A stretch of 13,107 nt of DNA from Pseudomonadota bacterium (lineage in GTDB: Bacteria > Pseudomonadota > Alphaproteobacteria > Azospirillales > Azospirillaceae), in NCBI GenBank assembly GCA_023413605.1, contig JAEZPL010000608.1, positions 1-13,107 of the forward strand, in the 5' to 3' direction. Position 1 is the stretch's first letter; every line of letters starts with the position of its first letter. Positions 1 through 6,929 of the stretch are shown here, piece by piece. The notes beneath the pieces were generated by a model that searched no databases, was not told the DNA's origin, and saw only the letters and a list, made by a program, of their open reading frames with translations. A program made the position numbers and the translations under genes.

Positions 1-1020
1 GTTCGACACCGTGTTGTCGCGGGCGCCATCGTTCAGCGCAACGGTCTCACCGTTCGAACCGTAGAGCTTGTTGTTCGTAATGGTGTTGTCATAGTTGCCG
101 TCACTGCCGTTCAGTACGATCGGCACGCTCCGGGCGTTGTAGACCTGGTTGCCGGAAACCGTGACGTTGTGAAGATCCAGCGCCGAAGCGTCGGCGAAGA
201 GGTGAATGGCGCCATGGTTGCCGCCGGCGTCCTTCACCGTGTTGTTCAGGACCTTGACGTTGTAGACCTCACCAGTGCCATAGCTTCCCTCGGAAGCGAT
301 ATAGATACCGGCGTACTTCGCCTCGTTGTTGGAGAAGTAGTTGTTCTGAATGGTGACGTCGTGGCCGCCGACGACGGTATAGCCACGGCCCCAGACGTTG
401 TTCGTGACCGTGTTGTCTTCAACGGTGATGTTGTAGTTCAGCCCGGCGTTGCCGTTGTAGCTGACCACCGCAATGCCGTCGTCGCCCGCCTTGTCGATGC
501 GGTTGCCATAAACGTTGATGTCATGGCTCGCCCGCATCCCGTTGGAAATGCTGGCGTTCGACATGTGGATGGAGTCGGCGTTCGTGCCGTTGATGGTGTT
601 GTTGTAAATCTCACCGAACGCCGCGCCATGGACGTGAATGCCGGCGGCGTTTGACTTGTCGATCGTAATGTTATGGATCTTGAAATTCGTCGCGTTATCG
701 ACGCTGACGGCGTTGTTCTCAAGCTTATCGAGGCGGGAACCGGGGTTCGTCGCAATCTTGACGTTGGACAGATCAGAGCCATTGCCCGTCATGAAAACCG
801 CGGCAGCCTGCGGATTGGTCGCGAACAGGGTCGATCCCGCACCGTCACCGCTGACCTTGATTCCATCCATACGCAGGACGCCCGAGTGGTTGAACACACC
901 GGTCGGAATGTAAACGTCCTGACCGGTTGCCTTCGCCTGATTGAAGCAGGCCTGAATGGCGGCAGTGTTGTCCGTACGACCGTCCCCAACGGCGCCAAAG
1001 CTTGTGATGGAGAGCGTCAT
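1..1020 (-). CDS. Right-handed parallel beta-helix protein, pectate-lyase-like (3' end outside window)
   Basis: An uninterrupted minus-strand frame of 340 codons runs from the ATG at 1020 to the left edge with no stop, so the C-terminus is missing. Residues 8-24 carry the FGAVGDGRTDNTAAIQA signature that opens pectate-lyase-3/polygalacturonase-like beta-helix proteins, including alginate C5-epimerase modules. From about residue 105 onward, short Asn-rich strands recur (NITVEDNTVTNN, DVTIQNNYFSNN, NVKVLNNTVKDA, NVTVSGNQVYN), as expected of beta-helix coils with an Asn ladder. There is no N-terminal signal peptide. Such proteins often leave by type I secretion with C-terminal RTX repeats, but that part is not visible. 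AAAGGA about 7 nt upstream of the ATG supports the start. The likely role is binding, lysis or epimerisation of a polysaccharide. Fold is confident; activity is not. Confidence 0.88.
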   Translation of the reverse strand, partial: MTLSITSFGAVGDGRTDNTAAIQACFNQAKATGQDVYIPTGVFNHSGVLRMDGIKVSGDGAGSTLFATNPQAAAVFMTGNGSDLSNVKIATNPGSRLDKLENNAVSVDNATNFKIHNITIDKSNAAGIHVHGAAFGEIYNNTINGTNADSIHMSNASISNGMRASHDINVYGNRIDKAGDDGIAVVSYNGNAGLNYNITVEDNTVTNNVWGRGYTVVGGHDVTIQNNYFSNNEAKYAGIYIASEGSYGTGEVYNVKVLNNTVKDAGGNHGAIHLFADASALDLHNVTVSGNQVYNARSVPIVLNGSDGNYDNTITNNKLYGSNGETVALNDGARDNTVSN

Positions 1021-1048
1021 AGCAAAATCCTTTTACCGTGTGTCCTGG

Positions 1049-1090
1049 TTTATGCCCTTCGGCATAGCCGCCTAGATAGACCAATCCATC
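1049..1090 (-). other. Conserved hairpin element, copy A (upstream of beta-helix gene)
   Basis: Read on the minus strand this 42-bp stretch contains the inverted repeat TATGCC-GAAG-GGCATA (1051-1066), about 30 nt before the beta-helix start codon. It closely resembles 12401-12442 on the same strand (23 of the first 36 positions identical). It could be an operator, a 5'-UTR hairpin or part of a small reading frame. A TTG codon at 1138 with GGAGGGG just upstream opens a frame through it, but that frame runs on inside the beta-helix gene in another phase. Confidence 0.45.
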
Positions 1091-1404
1091 GTTGATGTAT
1101 ATACCCAACTCTATGACAAATTTTATCTCTTCTTCCAAAAATCCCCTCCGTCATTTGACCTTTATTGTCACAGGAGTCTTCGAATCAGACCGTGACTCAT
1201 CTTTGACTCTTGTGATTCCGCGACATCACTAACTCTAAATAAAATATGAACATTGAACGCCGCATACTCTTTTGTTTACCTCGCTAACCCTATAACCTGC
1301 GCCGACGGTCGCAATTTTTTCATCAGACTTAATGTCTTAAACGTATTTTTGATTAACGAGATATCAAAATTTACGATCCAGGATCACATCAATATCATGC
1401 GATG

Positions 1405-1474
1405 ACGTCGTCACAAATGTCAAATCCATATATCCATAATCAAATCGGATCGATTTTTAATGATACGTCGTCAC
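1405..1474. repeat. Two 10-bp direct repeats 60 bp apart
   Basis: ACGTCGTCAC occurs at 1405-1414 and 1465-1474, start to start exactly 60 bp, within the A/T-rich divergent spacer. Sixty base pairs is close to an integral number of helical turns, so both copies would face the same side of the helix, as paired regulator sites often do. No known factor is assigned. Confidence 0.4.
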
Positions 1475-1627
1475 GAAGAAGTATATTTGATGATTTATAG
1501 ACCCAATCAAAAAAACATCTTCGCCAAAATGGAGATGCTCAAGTCTGTCCATTGACCGGCAAATCCGCCCCGAACACAATCGACTTTGGAAATCGGATTG
1601 GATCGACCGCGGACTCGATGGGCGATC

Positions 1628-1655
1628 GCATCGTGACGGCCGCATCGCGACGGCC
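1628..1655. repeat. 14-bp imperfect tandem duplication
   Basis: Two adjacent 14-bp units differ at one base: GCATCGTGACGGCC (1628-1641) and GCATCGCGACGGCC (1642-1655). They lie about 235 bp before the sugar transferase start. They may be a small slippage duplication or a doubled binding site. Confidence 0.6.
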
Positions 1656-1890
1656 GATACCAGTTGTTGCGGCGCTTCATCGCCTTGGGGGAATGCCGTG
1701 AAACCGGAGGGAACTTGTGGATCGGGCTGAACATGGCCGGTCCATCACCACCCAAACCGCGCCCGATGAAGAGGAGGAGGGGAGATGGCGTGCCCCGGCG
1801 GCTGGAAGAATGGCTCCGGCGCGGGGAATGGCGCGAAGGCCACCTGCTGCCTTATTCGCGCTCGATCGCTTGAACAATGGGAGAAAAGAT

Positions 1891-2598
1891 ATGGCATTCA
1901 GTGCGCAGAACGTCCTGCGGCAGTGGTCCAGGCCGCATTCGGGCAAGCACACCGGCGGCCTGGACCGGCCTTCGACGGATCGGCCCCTTTACGAGAACAC
2001 CGCGAAGCGGACCCTGGACATTGCCGGATCGTTGCTCCTGCTCCTTCTGTTCGGCCCCCTGATGATCCTGCTTTGGCTGCTGGTCAGCCTGGATGGCGGA
2101 CCGGGAGTCTACCGGCAAAGGCGTATCGGCGCCGAGGGGGTGCCCTTCGACTGTCTCAAGTTCCGCAGCATGCGTGTGGACTCCGACGATGCCCTTCAGC
2201 GTCATCTCGCCGAAAACCCGGCGGCGGCCGAGGAATGGCGCCTGAACCACAAGCTGAGGAACGATCCGCGCATCACCCCCATCGGTCGATTCCTGCGGCG
2301 GAGCAGCCTGGACGAACTGCCGCAGCTGCTGAACGTGCTGCGCGGCGAGATGAGCCTCGTAGGTCCGCGCCCCATCGTGACGGCCGAGGTATCGCGCTAC
2401 GCCCGCTATTACGCCAGCTACAAGAGTTGCAGGCCGGGCATCACCGGCCTCTGGCAGGTCAGCGGCCGGTGCACCACCCGCTACAGCCGGCGTGTCGCCT
2501 TGGACCATCGCTACTACAAGAATTGGGCGTTGCTGCTCGATTTGCGCATAATCCTGGTCACACCGATCATCATGATCTTCGGGTCCGGCGCCTATTGA
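1891..2598 (+). CDS. Undecaprenyl-phosphate sugar phosphotransferase (ExoY/WcaJ-type), EPS initiation
   Basis: This 235-residue protein is a bacterial sugar transferase (Pfam Bac_transf), the monotopic phosphoglycosyl transferase that moves a sugar-1-phosphate from a UDP-sugar onto undecaprenyl phosphate at the inner membrane. Residues 39-46 (KRTLDIAG) precede a hydrophobic segment at 47-66. Then come YRQRRIG (74-80), the LKFRSMR motif (89-95), the block DPRITPIGRFLRRSSLDELP with the catalytic Asp-Glu pair at 141-142, MSLVGPRP (154-161) and RPGITGLWQVSGR (181-193). The length is close to that of ExoY. I chose ATG 1891, preceded by GGGAGAAAAG, over the in-frame start at 1717, because the extra 58 residues are low-complexity and match nothing in the family. 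It is separated from the next EPS gene by about 480 bp. The sugar (glucose or galactose) cannot be read from sequence. Confidence 0.93.
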   Translation: MAFSAQNVLRQWSRPHSGKHTGGLDRPSTDRPLYENTAKRTLDIAGSLLLLLLFGPLMILLWLLVSLDGGPGVYRQRRIGAEGVPFDCLKFRSMRVDSDDALQRHLAENPAAAEEWRLNHKLRNDPRITPIGRFLRRSSLDELPQLLNVLRGEMSLVGPRPIVTAEVSRYARYYASYKSCRPGITGLWQVSGRCTTRYSRRVALDHRYYKNWALLLDLRIILVTPIIMIFGSGAY

Positions 2599-2626
2599 TC
2601 CGGCCCAATCCTGGATGCGGGCAGCA

Positions 2627-2648
2627 GGCGGGCTCCTCCCGGCCCGCC
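2627..2648 (+). terminator. G/C-rich hairpin after sugar transferase gene
   Basis: GGCGGGC (2627-2633) and GCCCGCC (2642-2648) form a perfect 7-bp stem with an 8-nt loop, beginning 29 nt after the stop codon. No T-tract follows, so it is an imperfect intrinsic terminator at best; it could instead stabilise the mRNA 3' end. Confidence 0.4.
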
Positions 2649-2876
2649 GCAACCATCATGAAGTGCCGCATCGAACGGCGATCCTTCGAAGTGATGACCC
2701 GGCGTCCTCCCTTCGGGCCACGACCGCCCGCAGCTCATGAAAAGGCATCAAGTCATGCCTGCGGGGCACCATTACATTTGCATACCGCTCCCCTCAAAAT
2801 AACCGCATGGGTGAAATGCGGGTAGATTTCCAACGCCTATGTTGCAGTGCATGAATGCGAGAGATAGCCTGTTTAT

Positions 2877-3083
2877 ATGGACTTCCATGACACGGAAAAT
2901 CATGACACGGAAACTCCAAGCGCATTCATTTCTCTATCCGTATTCATCATCTGGTTCATGGCAAACATGACAGCCATTTTCCTCGGCCACGCATTCGGCC
3001 GGTCATGCCCGCGCTGCATTCATTCGTTTCATCGCGCTATCCGGATGCACCGGAAGAGTCTCGCACCTGGGAAGCCTCAATGA
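2877..3083 (+). CDS. Possible small membrane peptide overlapping the glycosyltransferase start
   Basis: A 68-codon frame from ATG 2877 ends in TGA at 3081-3083, overlapping the chosen glycosyltransferase ATG (3080) in an ATGA arrangement typical of translational coupling. Residues about 15-38 are hydrophobic (ISLSVFIIWFMANMTAIFLG) and could span the membrane. Against it are the lack of a good ribosome site, codon use unlike its neighbours and no recognised family. More likely non-coding leader than gene. Confidence 0.2.
   Translation: MDFHDTENHDTETPSAFISLSVFIIWFMANMTAIFLGHAFGRSCPRCIHSFHRAIRMHRKSLAPGKPQ
2886..2913. repeat. 13-bp direct repeat, 15-bp period
   Basis: CATGACACGGAAA occurs at 2886-2898 and again at 2901-2913, separated by two bases, about 170 bp upstream of the glycosyltransferase start. 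In the small frame at 2877-3083 it encodes the repeated peptide HDTEN/HDTET. It may be a regulator site or a slippage duplication. Confidence 0.6.
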
Positions 3084-4198
3084 CTCAGATACTCATCAAC
3101 GGCCGCTTTTTGAGCCAGCGAACCACCGGCGTGCAGCGCTTCGCACGCGAGATCACCGTGGGCATCGACCACCTCCTCCGCCAGCCTGGGTTCGAAGGGC
3201 TGGACGTCAAGCTCGCGCTGCCGAAGGGGACGTCCTGCCCGCTCTCCCTCTCGCGCATCGAAGTCCTGCCCGCAGGGCGTCTCCACGGCAACATGTGGGA
3301 GCAGGCCGAGCTTCCGCTGCTGTGCCCCGAAGCGACGCTGATCAACCTCGGGTCCACGGCCCCGCTGCGGCGCAGGCGCCAGTTCGTGACGATCCACGAC
3401 ATGTCCGCCTTTGCCAACGCGGACAACTATTCCCGGCTGTTCCGGTCCTGGTACCGGTTCCTCCAGCCCCGGATCGCCCGCGGCGCACAGCGGGTCATCA
3501 CCGTGTCCAACTTCTCCGCTTCGGAAATCGCCGCCTATTGCGGTGTCCCGGTGGGCAAGATGCTGCTCGTCCACAACGGCGTGGACCACATCGACCGGAT
3601 TGCGACGAACGCTTCGGTGTTCGAGCGCCTGCCGGTTCAGCGCCGCGGCTATCTGCTCGCGGTCGGAAACCTCAGCCCGAACAAGAACATCGCGGCGACC
3701 ATCCGGGCCTTGGAGCTCTTGCGACCCGAAGGCGTCGACATGCCCCTGGTCGTCGTCGGGACGAAGCAGGGCATCTTCGCCGACGGCACCGTCCCCGTCA
3801 GCGATCCAAGCCGGACGCTGAGCGCCGGCTACGTCACGGACGAACAGCTCCGCGCGCTCTACGAGAACGCGGCCGGGCTGGTGTTTCCGTCGCTGTATGA
3901 GGGATGGGGCATTCCGGTGATGGAGGCGATGAAACTCGGCTGCCCCGTCATCGCGTCGGGCCAGTCGGTGCTGCCGGAAACCTGCGGGGATGCGGCCCTG
4001 CTGTGCGACCCGTACGACCCCGACAGCATCGCGCGCCAGATCAAGGCGCTGCTGACGATCCCCGGCCTCGCCGACCGCCTGCGGGCGAAGGGGCGTCAGC
4101 GCGCGGCGCAGTTCAGCTGGCAGCGCAGCGCCCGCACGCTGCTGGCCGAGGTTGCCGCCGGCATCCCGCGTCCGCTGCTGCACGACGCGGCCGATTGA
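3080..4198 (+). CDS. Glycosyltransferase family 4 (GT-B fold), EPS repeat-unit assembly
   Basis: This 372-residue cytoplasmic glycosyltransferase probably adds a sugar from a nucleotide donor to the lipid-linked acceptor made by the upstream sugar transferase. The N-terminal half opens with ILINGRF and TGVQRFA (16-22), typical of EPS-type GT4 enzymes. HNGVD (165-169) precedes the C-terminal glycosyl-transferase-1 domain, which begins around 190 (LLAVGNLSPNKN). The donor-site signature PSLYEGWGIPVMEAMKLG spans 270-287, with the E-x7-E pair at Glu274 and Glu282. I chose ATG 3080 because the family homology begins at once; an in-frame ATG at 3005 would add 25 unrelated residues. It is probably the first gene of a run with the flippase (87 bp gap), deacetylase and polymerase. 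Donor and linkage are unknown. Confidence 0.92.
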   Translation: MTQILINGRFLSQRTTGVQRFAREITVGIDHLLRQPGFEGLDVKLALPKGTSCPLSLSRIEVLPAGRLHGNMWEQAELPLLCPEATLINLGSTAPLRRRRQFVTIHDMSAFANADNYSRLFRSWYRFLQPRIARGAQRVITVSNFSASEIAAYCGVPVGKMLLVHNGVDHIDRIATNASVFERLPVQRRGYLLAVGNLSPNKNIAATIRALELLRPEGVDMPLVVVGTKQGIFADGTVPVSDPSRTLSAGYVTDEQLRALYENAAGLVFPSLYEGWGIPVMEAMKLGCPVIASGQSVLPETCGDAALLCDPYDPDSIARQIKALLTIPGLADRLRAKGRQRAAQFSWQRSARTLLAEVAAGIPRPLLHDAAD

Positions 4199-4285
4199 CG
4201 CCGCATACCTTGGCCGCCCGCCTCCCGAACACCGAACAAACGCATCGGCGGCCACCACCCTTCGGCACGTGCATATGGGGGATTT

Positions 4286-5800
4286 ATGCGAAGCGACACC
4301 GGCACGGACCATGATGCGCCCTGCGCCGCCGCTCCGGGGGAGTTTCATGCCCTGAAGAAGAAGGCCATCAACGGCGTCTTCTGGAGCAACATCGAAAGCT
4401 GGGGGCGCCAGATCATCTCGCTGGTGATCGTGCTGGTGATGGTGCGGCTGCTGACCCCGCGCGAATACGGCGTCTTCGCCATCGTCATGGTGGTGCTGGA
4501 GATCATGAAGGTGTTCGTCGATGACGGATTCATCGACGTCATCGTCCAGCGCACCTCGATCAGCAAGCTTCAGCTGAACACGCTGTTCTTCGTCAACCTG
4601 GGCGCCGGCCTCACGGTCGGTGCGGCGGCCATCGCGCTGACACCCCTGATCGCCAGCCTGTTCGGCGAACCGGAACTGCTCAGCCTGATCCCGGCCATCT
4701 GCATCGCGGTCCTGGTCGGAACGCTCTCGGCGGTCCACCAGGCGATCCTGCGCCGGGAACTCGACTTCCAGTCGCTGGCGAAGCGGTCGGTGGTCGGCGT
4801 CGTGGGGGGCGGGGTCCTGGGGATCGCCACGGCCGCGGCGGGTTTCGGCATCTGGAGTCTGGTCGTCCAGCAGATCGCCGAACGGCTGATCGGGCTGGTG
4901 GTTCTGTACCGGCAGTGCTCCTGGCGCCCGGCGCTCGTTTGGTCGACGGACTGTGCCCGCGAGGTCGTTCCGTCCGCGGCCAAGATGATCGCCACGCGCT
5001 TCATGGTGCATGTGGAAAAGAACATCGACCGGTTCTTCATCGGCCTGCTGCTGGGGCCGACCGTGCTCGGCCTCTACACGCTCGCCCGGCGGCTGCTGGA
5101 CACCGTGCTGTCGCTGCTGATCTATGGAACGGCGCACATCGCCATGTCGACCTTCTCGCGCCTCCAGACGGATCCGGTCCGGCTGAAGGCGGCCGTCGGC
5201 GTGGTCTGCGAGATCGGCAGCCTCGTCATCTTCCCGGTCTGCCTTGGGTTGGCGCTGACCGCACCGGCCGTGCTCCCCCTGCTGATGGGCGAGCGCTGGG
5301 CGGAAAGCGCGTCCTTGTTCCAGCTTCTCGTGCTCGGCGGCATACCGTTCTACGTGATCGAGGTGATCCAGACGCTGGCGCGGGCCATGGGAAAGCTGAA
5401 ATGGACGCTGGTCACCCTGGCCGCCGTCATCGCGCTGAACCTGCTGGTGGTGCTGGGCCTGCACAGCTACGGCATCGCGGCCATCGCCGCCGGGCTGGTG
5501 GTGCGGGACTTCCTTCTCATCCCCGCCTATCTGCTGGTCGCGCGGCACCTGACCGGCATCAGCATCGGCGAGCTGCTGCGTCCCTTCTTCGTGCCGTTCG
5601 GCGCAAGCCTGCTGATGGGCGTGGCAATCTATTCCCTGACCGACATGGCCGCCGCGCACTGGACGGTTCCGGCGATCCTGGCGTTCCAGATCGCCGCCGG
5701 AGTGGTGATCTACGGCACGTTGGTCGTGGCCAGCAACCCCACCGCCATTCGTCGGGTCGCCGGCATCCTGCGGGAGGTCCGCGCCGCCCGGTCCGGCTGA
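4286..5800 (+). CDS. Wzx-like polysaccharide flippase (MOP/PST superfamily)
   Basis: A 504-residue, strongly hydrophobic protein with about 12-14 predicted membrane helices, of the polysaccharide transport family that includes WzxC, AmsL and related Polysacc_synt proteins. The start of the family region is characteristic: LKKKAINGVFWSNIESWGRQ at about 23-42, then a helix and LLTPREYGVFAIVMVV. Such proteins flip undecaprenyl-diphosphate-linked repeat units from the cytoplasmic to the periplasmic face of the inner membrane. The ATG at 4286 follows GGGGGA at good spacing. The gene lies between the glycosyltransferase and the deacetylase (70 bp gap), consistent with one transcript. Substrate specificity is not readable. 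The family is firm; the assignment as flippase for this cluster follows from position. Confidence 0.92.
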   Translation: MRSDTGTDHDAPCAAAPGEFHALKKKAINGVFWSNIESWGRQIISLVIVLVMVRLLTPREYGVFAIVMVVLEIMKVFVDDGFIDVIVQRTSISKLQLNTLFFVNLGAGLTVGAAAIALTPLIASLFGEPELLSLIPAICIAVLVGTLSAVHQAILRRELDFQSLAKRSVVGVVGGGVLGIATAAAGFGIWSLVVQQIAERLIGLVVLYRQCSWRPALVWSTDCAREVVPSAAKMIATRFMVHVEKNIDRFFIGLLLGPTVLGLYTLARRLLDTVLSLLIYGTAHIAMSTFSRLQTDPVRLKAAVGVVCEIGSLVIFPVCLGLALTAPAVLPLLMGERWAESASLFQLLVLGGIPFYVIEVIQTLARAMGKLKWTLVTLAAVIALNLLVVLGLHSYGIAAIAAGLVVRDFLLIPAYLLVARHLTGISIGELLRPFFVPFGASLLMGVAIYSLTDMAAAHWTVPAILAFQIAAGVVIYGTLVVASNPTAIRRVAGILREVRAARSG

Positions 5801-5870
5801 CCGGCAACAACAGGCGGCAGGCGATGCATTGCGCCCTTCACCGCCCGTTCGATCTGATCGCGAGGATACG

Positions 5871-6899
5871 ATGCATAACTTTGTTCACAACCTGATTCTG
5901 TCGGTTCTCGGCTGGACCGGACGGCCGCTTATCCGGCGCCATGGGGCGATTTTCTGCCTGCATTCGGTGTCCCGCGCCGGCACCGCCCCGGACGAGGTCG
6001 GACCGATGGCGATCACGGACGCCTTTCTGGAACGCATGATCGTCGATCTGCGACGGCGGAAGGTGGCGCTGGTCTCGCTCGACGAAGCCCTGCGCCGCAT
6101 CAAGGAAGGGCACACGGGCCAACCCTTTGTTGCGCTGACCTTCGACGACGGTTACCGCGACAACCACGACGTCGCCTATCCGGTGCTGCTGCGGCACGAG
6201 GTGCCCTTTGCCATCTTCCTAACCACGGCACTGATCGACCGCCGCATGCCGATGTGGTGGCACGTTCTGGAGCATGTCGTCGCCAACAACGACCGGGTCG
6301 AGCTGGACGGGATGCGGCTGCCGGCGGCAACCCCGGCGGAGAAGAAGACCACCTATCAACGGATCGACCAGCACATCCGCCAGCAGAGCATCACCGCTGT
6401 CGACGGCATCGTCGATCAGCTGGTCACGCTCAACCGGTCCACCCTGTCGCGGGAGGCCGCCTACGATCTGTGCCTGGACTGGGACACGGTTCGGCACATG
6501 GCCGATGGCGGGCTCGCCACCTTTGGCTGCCACACCGTGTCGCACCCCATGCTGATCCGGCTGAGCGCCGACGACATCCGGACGGAGGTCTACGGCTCCC
6601 GCGACCGCGTGACCGAGGAGATGGGCCGCCTGCCCGCCTATTTCGCCTATCCGTTCGGCCAGGACAACGAGGTCGGCCGCGAAGCCCCGGACATCGTGCG
6701 CGAGGCCGGCTTCACGGCCGCCTTCACGACGGAGCGCTTCGTGCTGCGCCCGAACCGCCCGGAGCACGCCTTCCGCATTCCCCGGATCATGCTCGACCGC
6801 CGTGCCCAGCGTGAATCCATCGTGCGCGCCCATCTCTCCGGCCTGCCGTCGGCGCTGAAGAACCTGCGCCGCCCGCAAACACCCTTTCCCGCGACGTGA
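5871..6899 (+). CDS. Polysaccharide deacetylase (NodB/CE4 family)
   Basis: This 342-residue protein has the NodB homology signatures: TFDDG at 90-94 with the catalytic-base and metal-binding Asp pair at 92-93, the H-x3-H metal site at 221-225 (HTVSHP) and FAYPFG at 258-263. CE4 enzymes remove N- or O-acetyl groups from sugars using a divalent metal. About 125 residues separate the first two motifs, including a Trp-rich MPMWWHVLEH segment; this long spacer is seen in EPS-cluster deacetylases. No cleavable signal peptide is evident, so it may act on cytoplasmic lipid-linked intermediates. I chose ATG 5871 (GAGG just upstream) rather than 5829, because the homology begins there. It sits between flippase and polymerase, which argues that the polymer contains, or passes through, an acetylated sugar. 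Confidence 0.92.
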   Translation: MHNFVHNLILSVLGWTGRPLIRRHGAIFCLHSVSRAGTAPDEVGPMAITDAFLERMIVDLRRRKVALVSLDEALRRIKEGHTGQPFVALTFDDGYRDNHDVAYPVLLRHEVPFAIFLTTALIDRRMPMWWHVLEHVVANNDRVELDGMRLPAATPAEKKTTYQRIDQHIRQQSITAVDGIVDQLVTLNRSTLSREAAYDLCLDWDTVRHMADGGLATFGCHTVSHPMLIRLSADDIRTEVYGSRDRVTEEMGRLPAYFAYPFGQDNEVGREAPDIVREAGFTAAFTTERFVLRPNRPEHAFRIPRIMLDRRAQRESIVRAHLSGLPSALKNLRRPQTPFPAT

Positions 6900-6929
6900 C
6901 CCTGTTCCCCGGCCTGTGGAAGACGACCA

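Larger units (their letters stand above)
1021..1890. other. Long A/T-rich divergent intergenic region
   Basis: This spacer separates the minus-strand beta-helix gene from the plus-strand sugar transferase. Positions about 1100-1530 are clearly richer in A/T than the flanking genes, as expected for a regulatory region. It holds a hairpin element (1049-1090), a 10-bp word repeated at exactly 60 bp spacing (1405 and 1465) and a 14-bp tandem duplication (1628-1655), listed separately. Short frames here have no recognisable domain. The G/C-rich part at 1717-1890 is open in frame with the sugar transferase but shows no family resemblance. I could not assign a sigma-70 promoter with good spacing. 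Confidence 0.6.
2599..3079 (+). other. Intergenic region between sugar transferase and glycosyltransferase
   Basis: About 480 bp without a convincing gene. It starts with a G/C-rich hairpin (2627-2648) and then becomes A/T-richer. It carries a 13-bp direct repeat (2886-2913) and a weak 68-codon frame (2877-3083). The position suggests that a separate promoter for the four downstream EPS genes lies here, but I see no clear -35/-10 pair. Confidence 0.5.

Noticed and set aside
438..1138. Several frames on both strands inside the beta-helix gene
   Set aside because: The beta-helix frame is open throughout with a recognisable signature and repeats. The others have biased, repetitive composition. 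The frame from 1138 is kept only as a question about its first 30 codons.
1717..1890. N-terminal extension of the sugar transferase from ATG 1717
   Set aside because: The 58 extra residues are low-complexity and unlike any family member, while ATG 1891 has a ribosome site and gives the usual length.
1852..2652. A 266-codon minus-strand frame opposite the sugar transferase
   Set aside because: Antisense shadow of a motif-rich gene; no family features.
1785..2825. A 346-codon plus-strand frame with a strong AGGAGGAGGGG before its ATG
   Set aside because: It overlaps the sugar transferase in another phase, its product is Arg/Ala/Pro/His-rich with no domain, and it runs past the real gene into the spacer. 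The purine run is probably chance.
3077..5659. An 860-codon open frame on the minus strand, the longest in the window
   Set aside because: It lies opposite the glycosyltransferase and flippase genes, which have clear family motifs. Its translation is a low-complexity mix of His, Gln, Arg, Asp and Gly, typical of the antisense of G/C-rich coding DNA.
4915..5895. A 326-codon plus-strand frame overlapping the flippase
   Set aside because: It is a phase-shifted reading of the flippase gene, with Arg/Gly/His-rich composition and no hydrophobic helices or domain.
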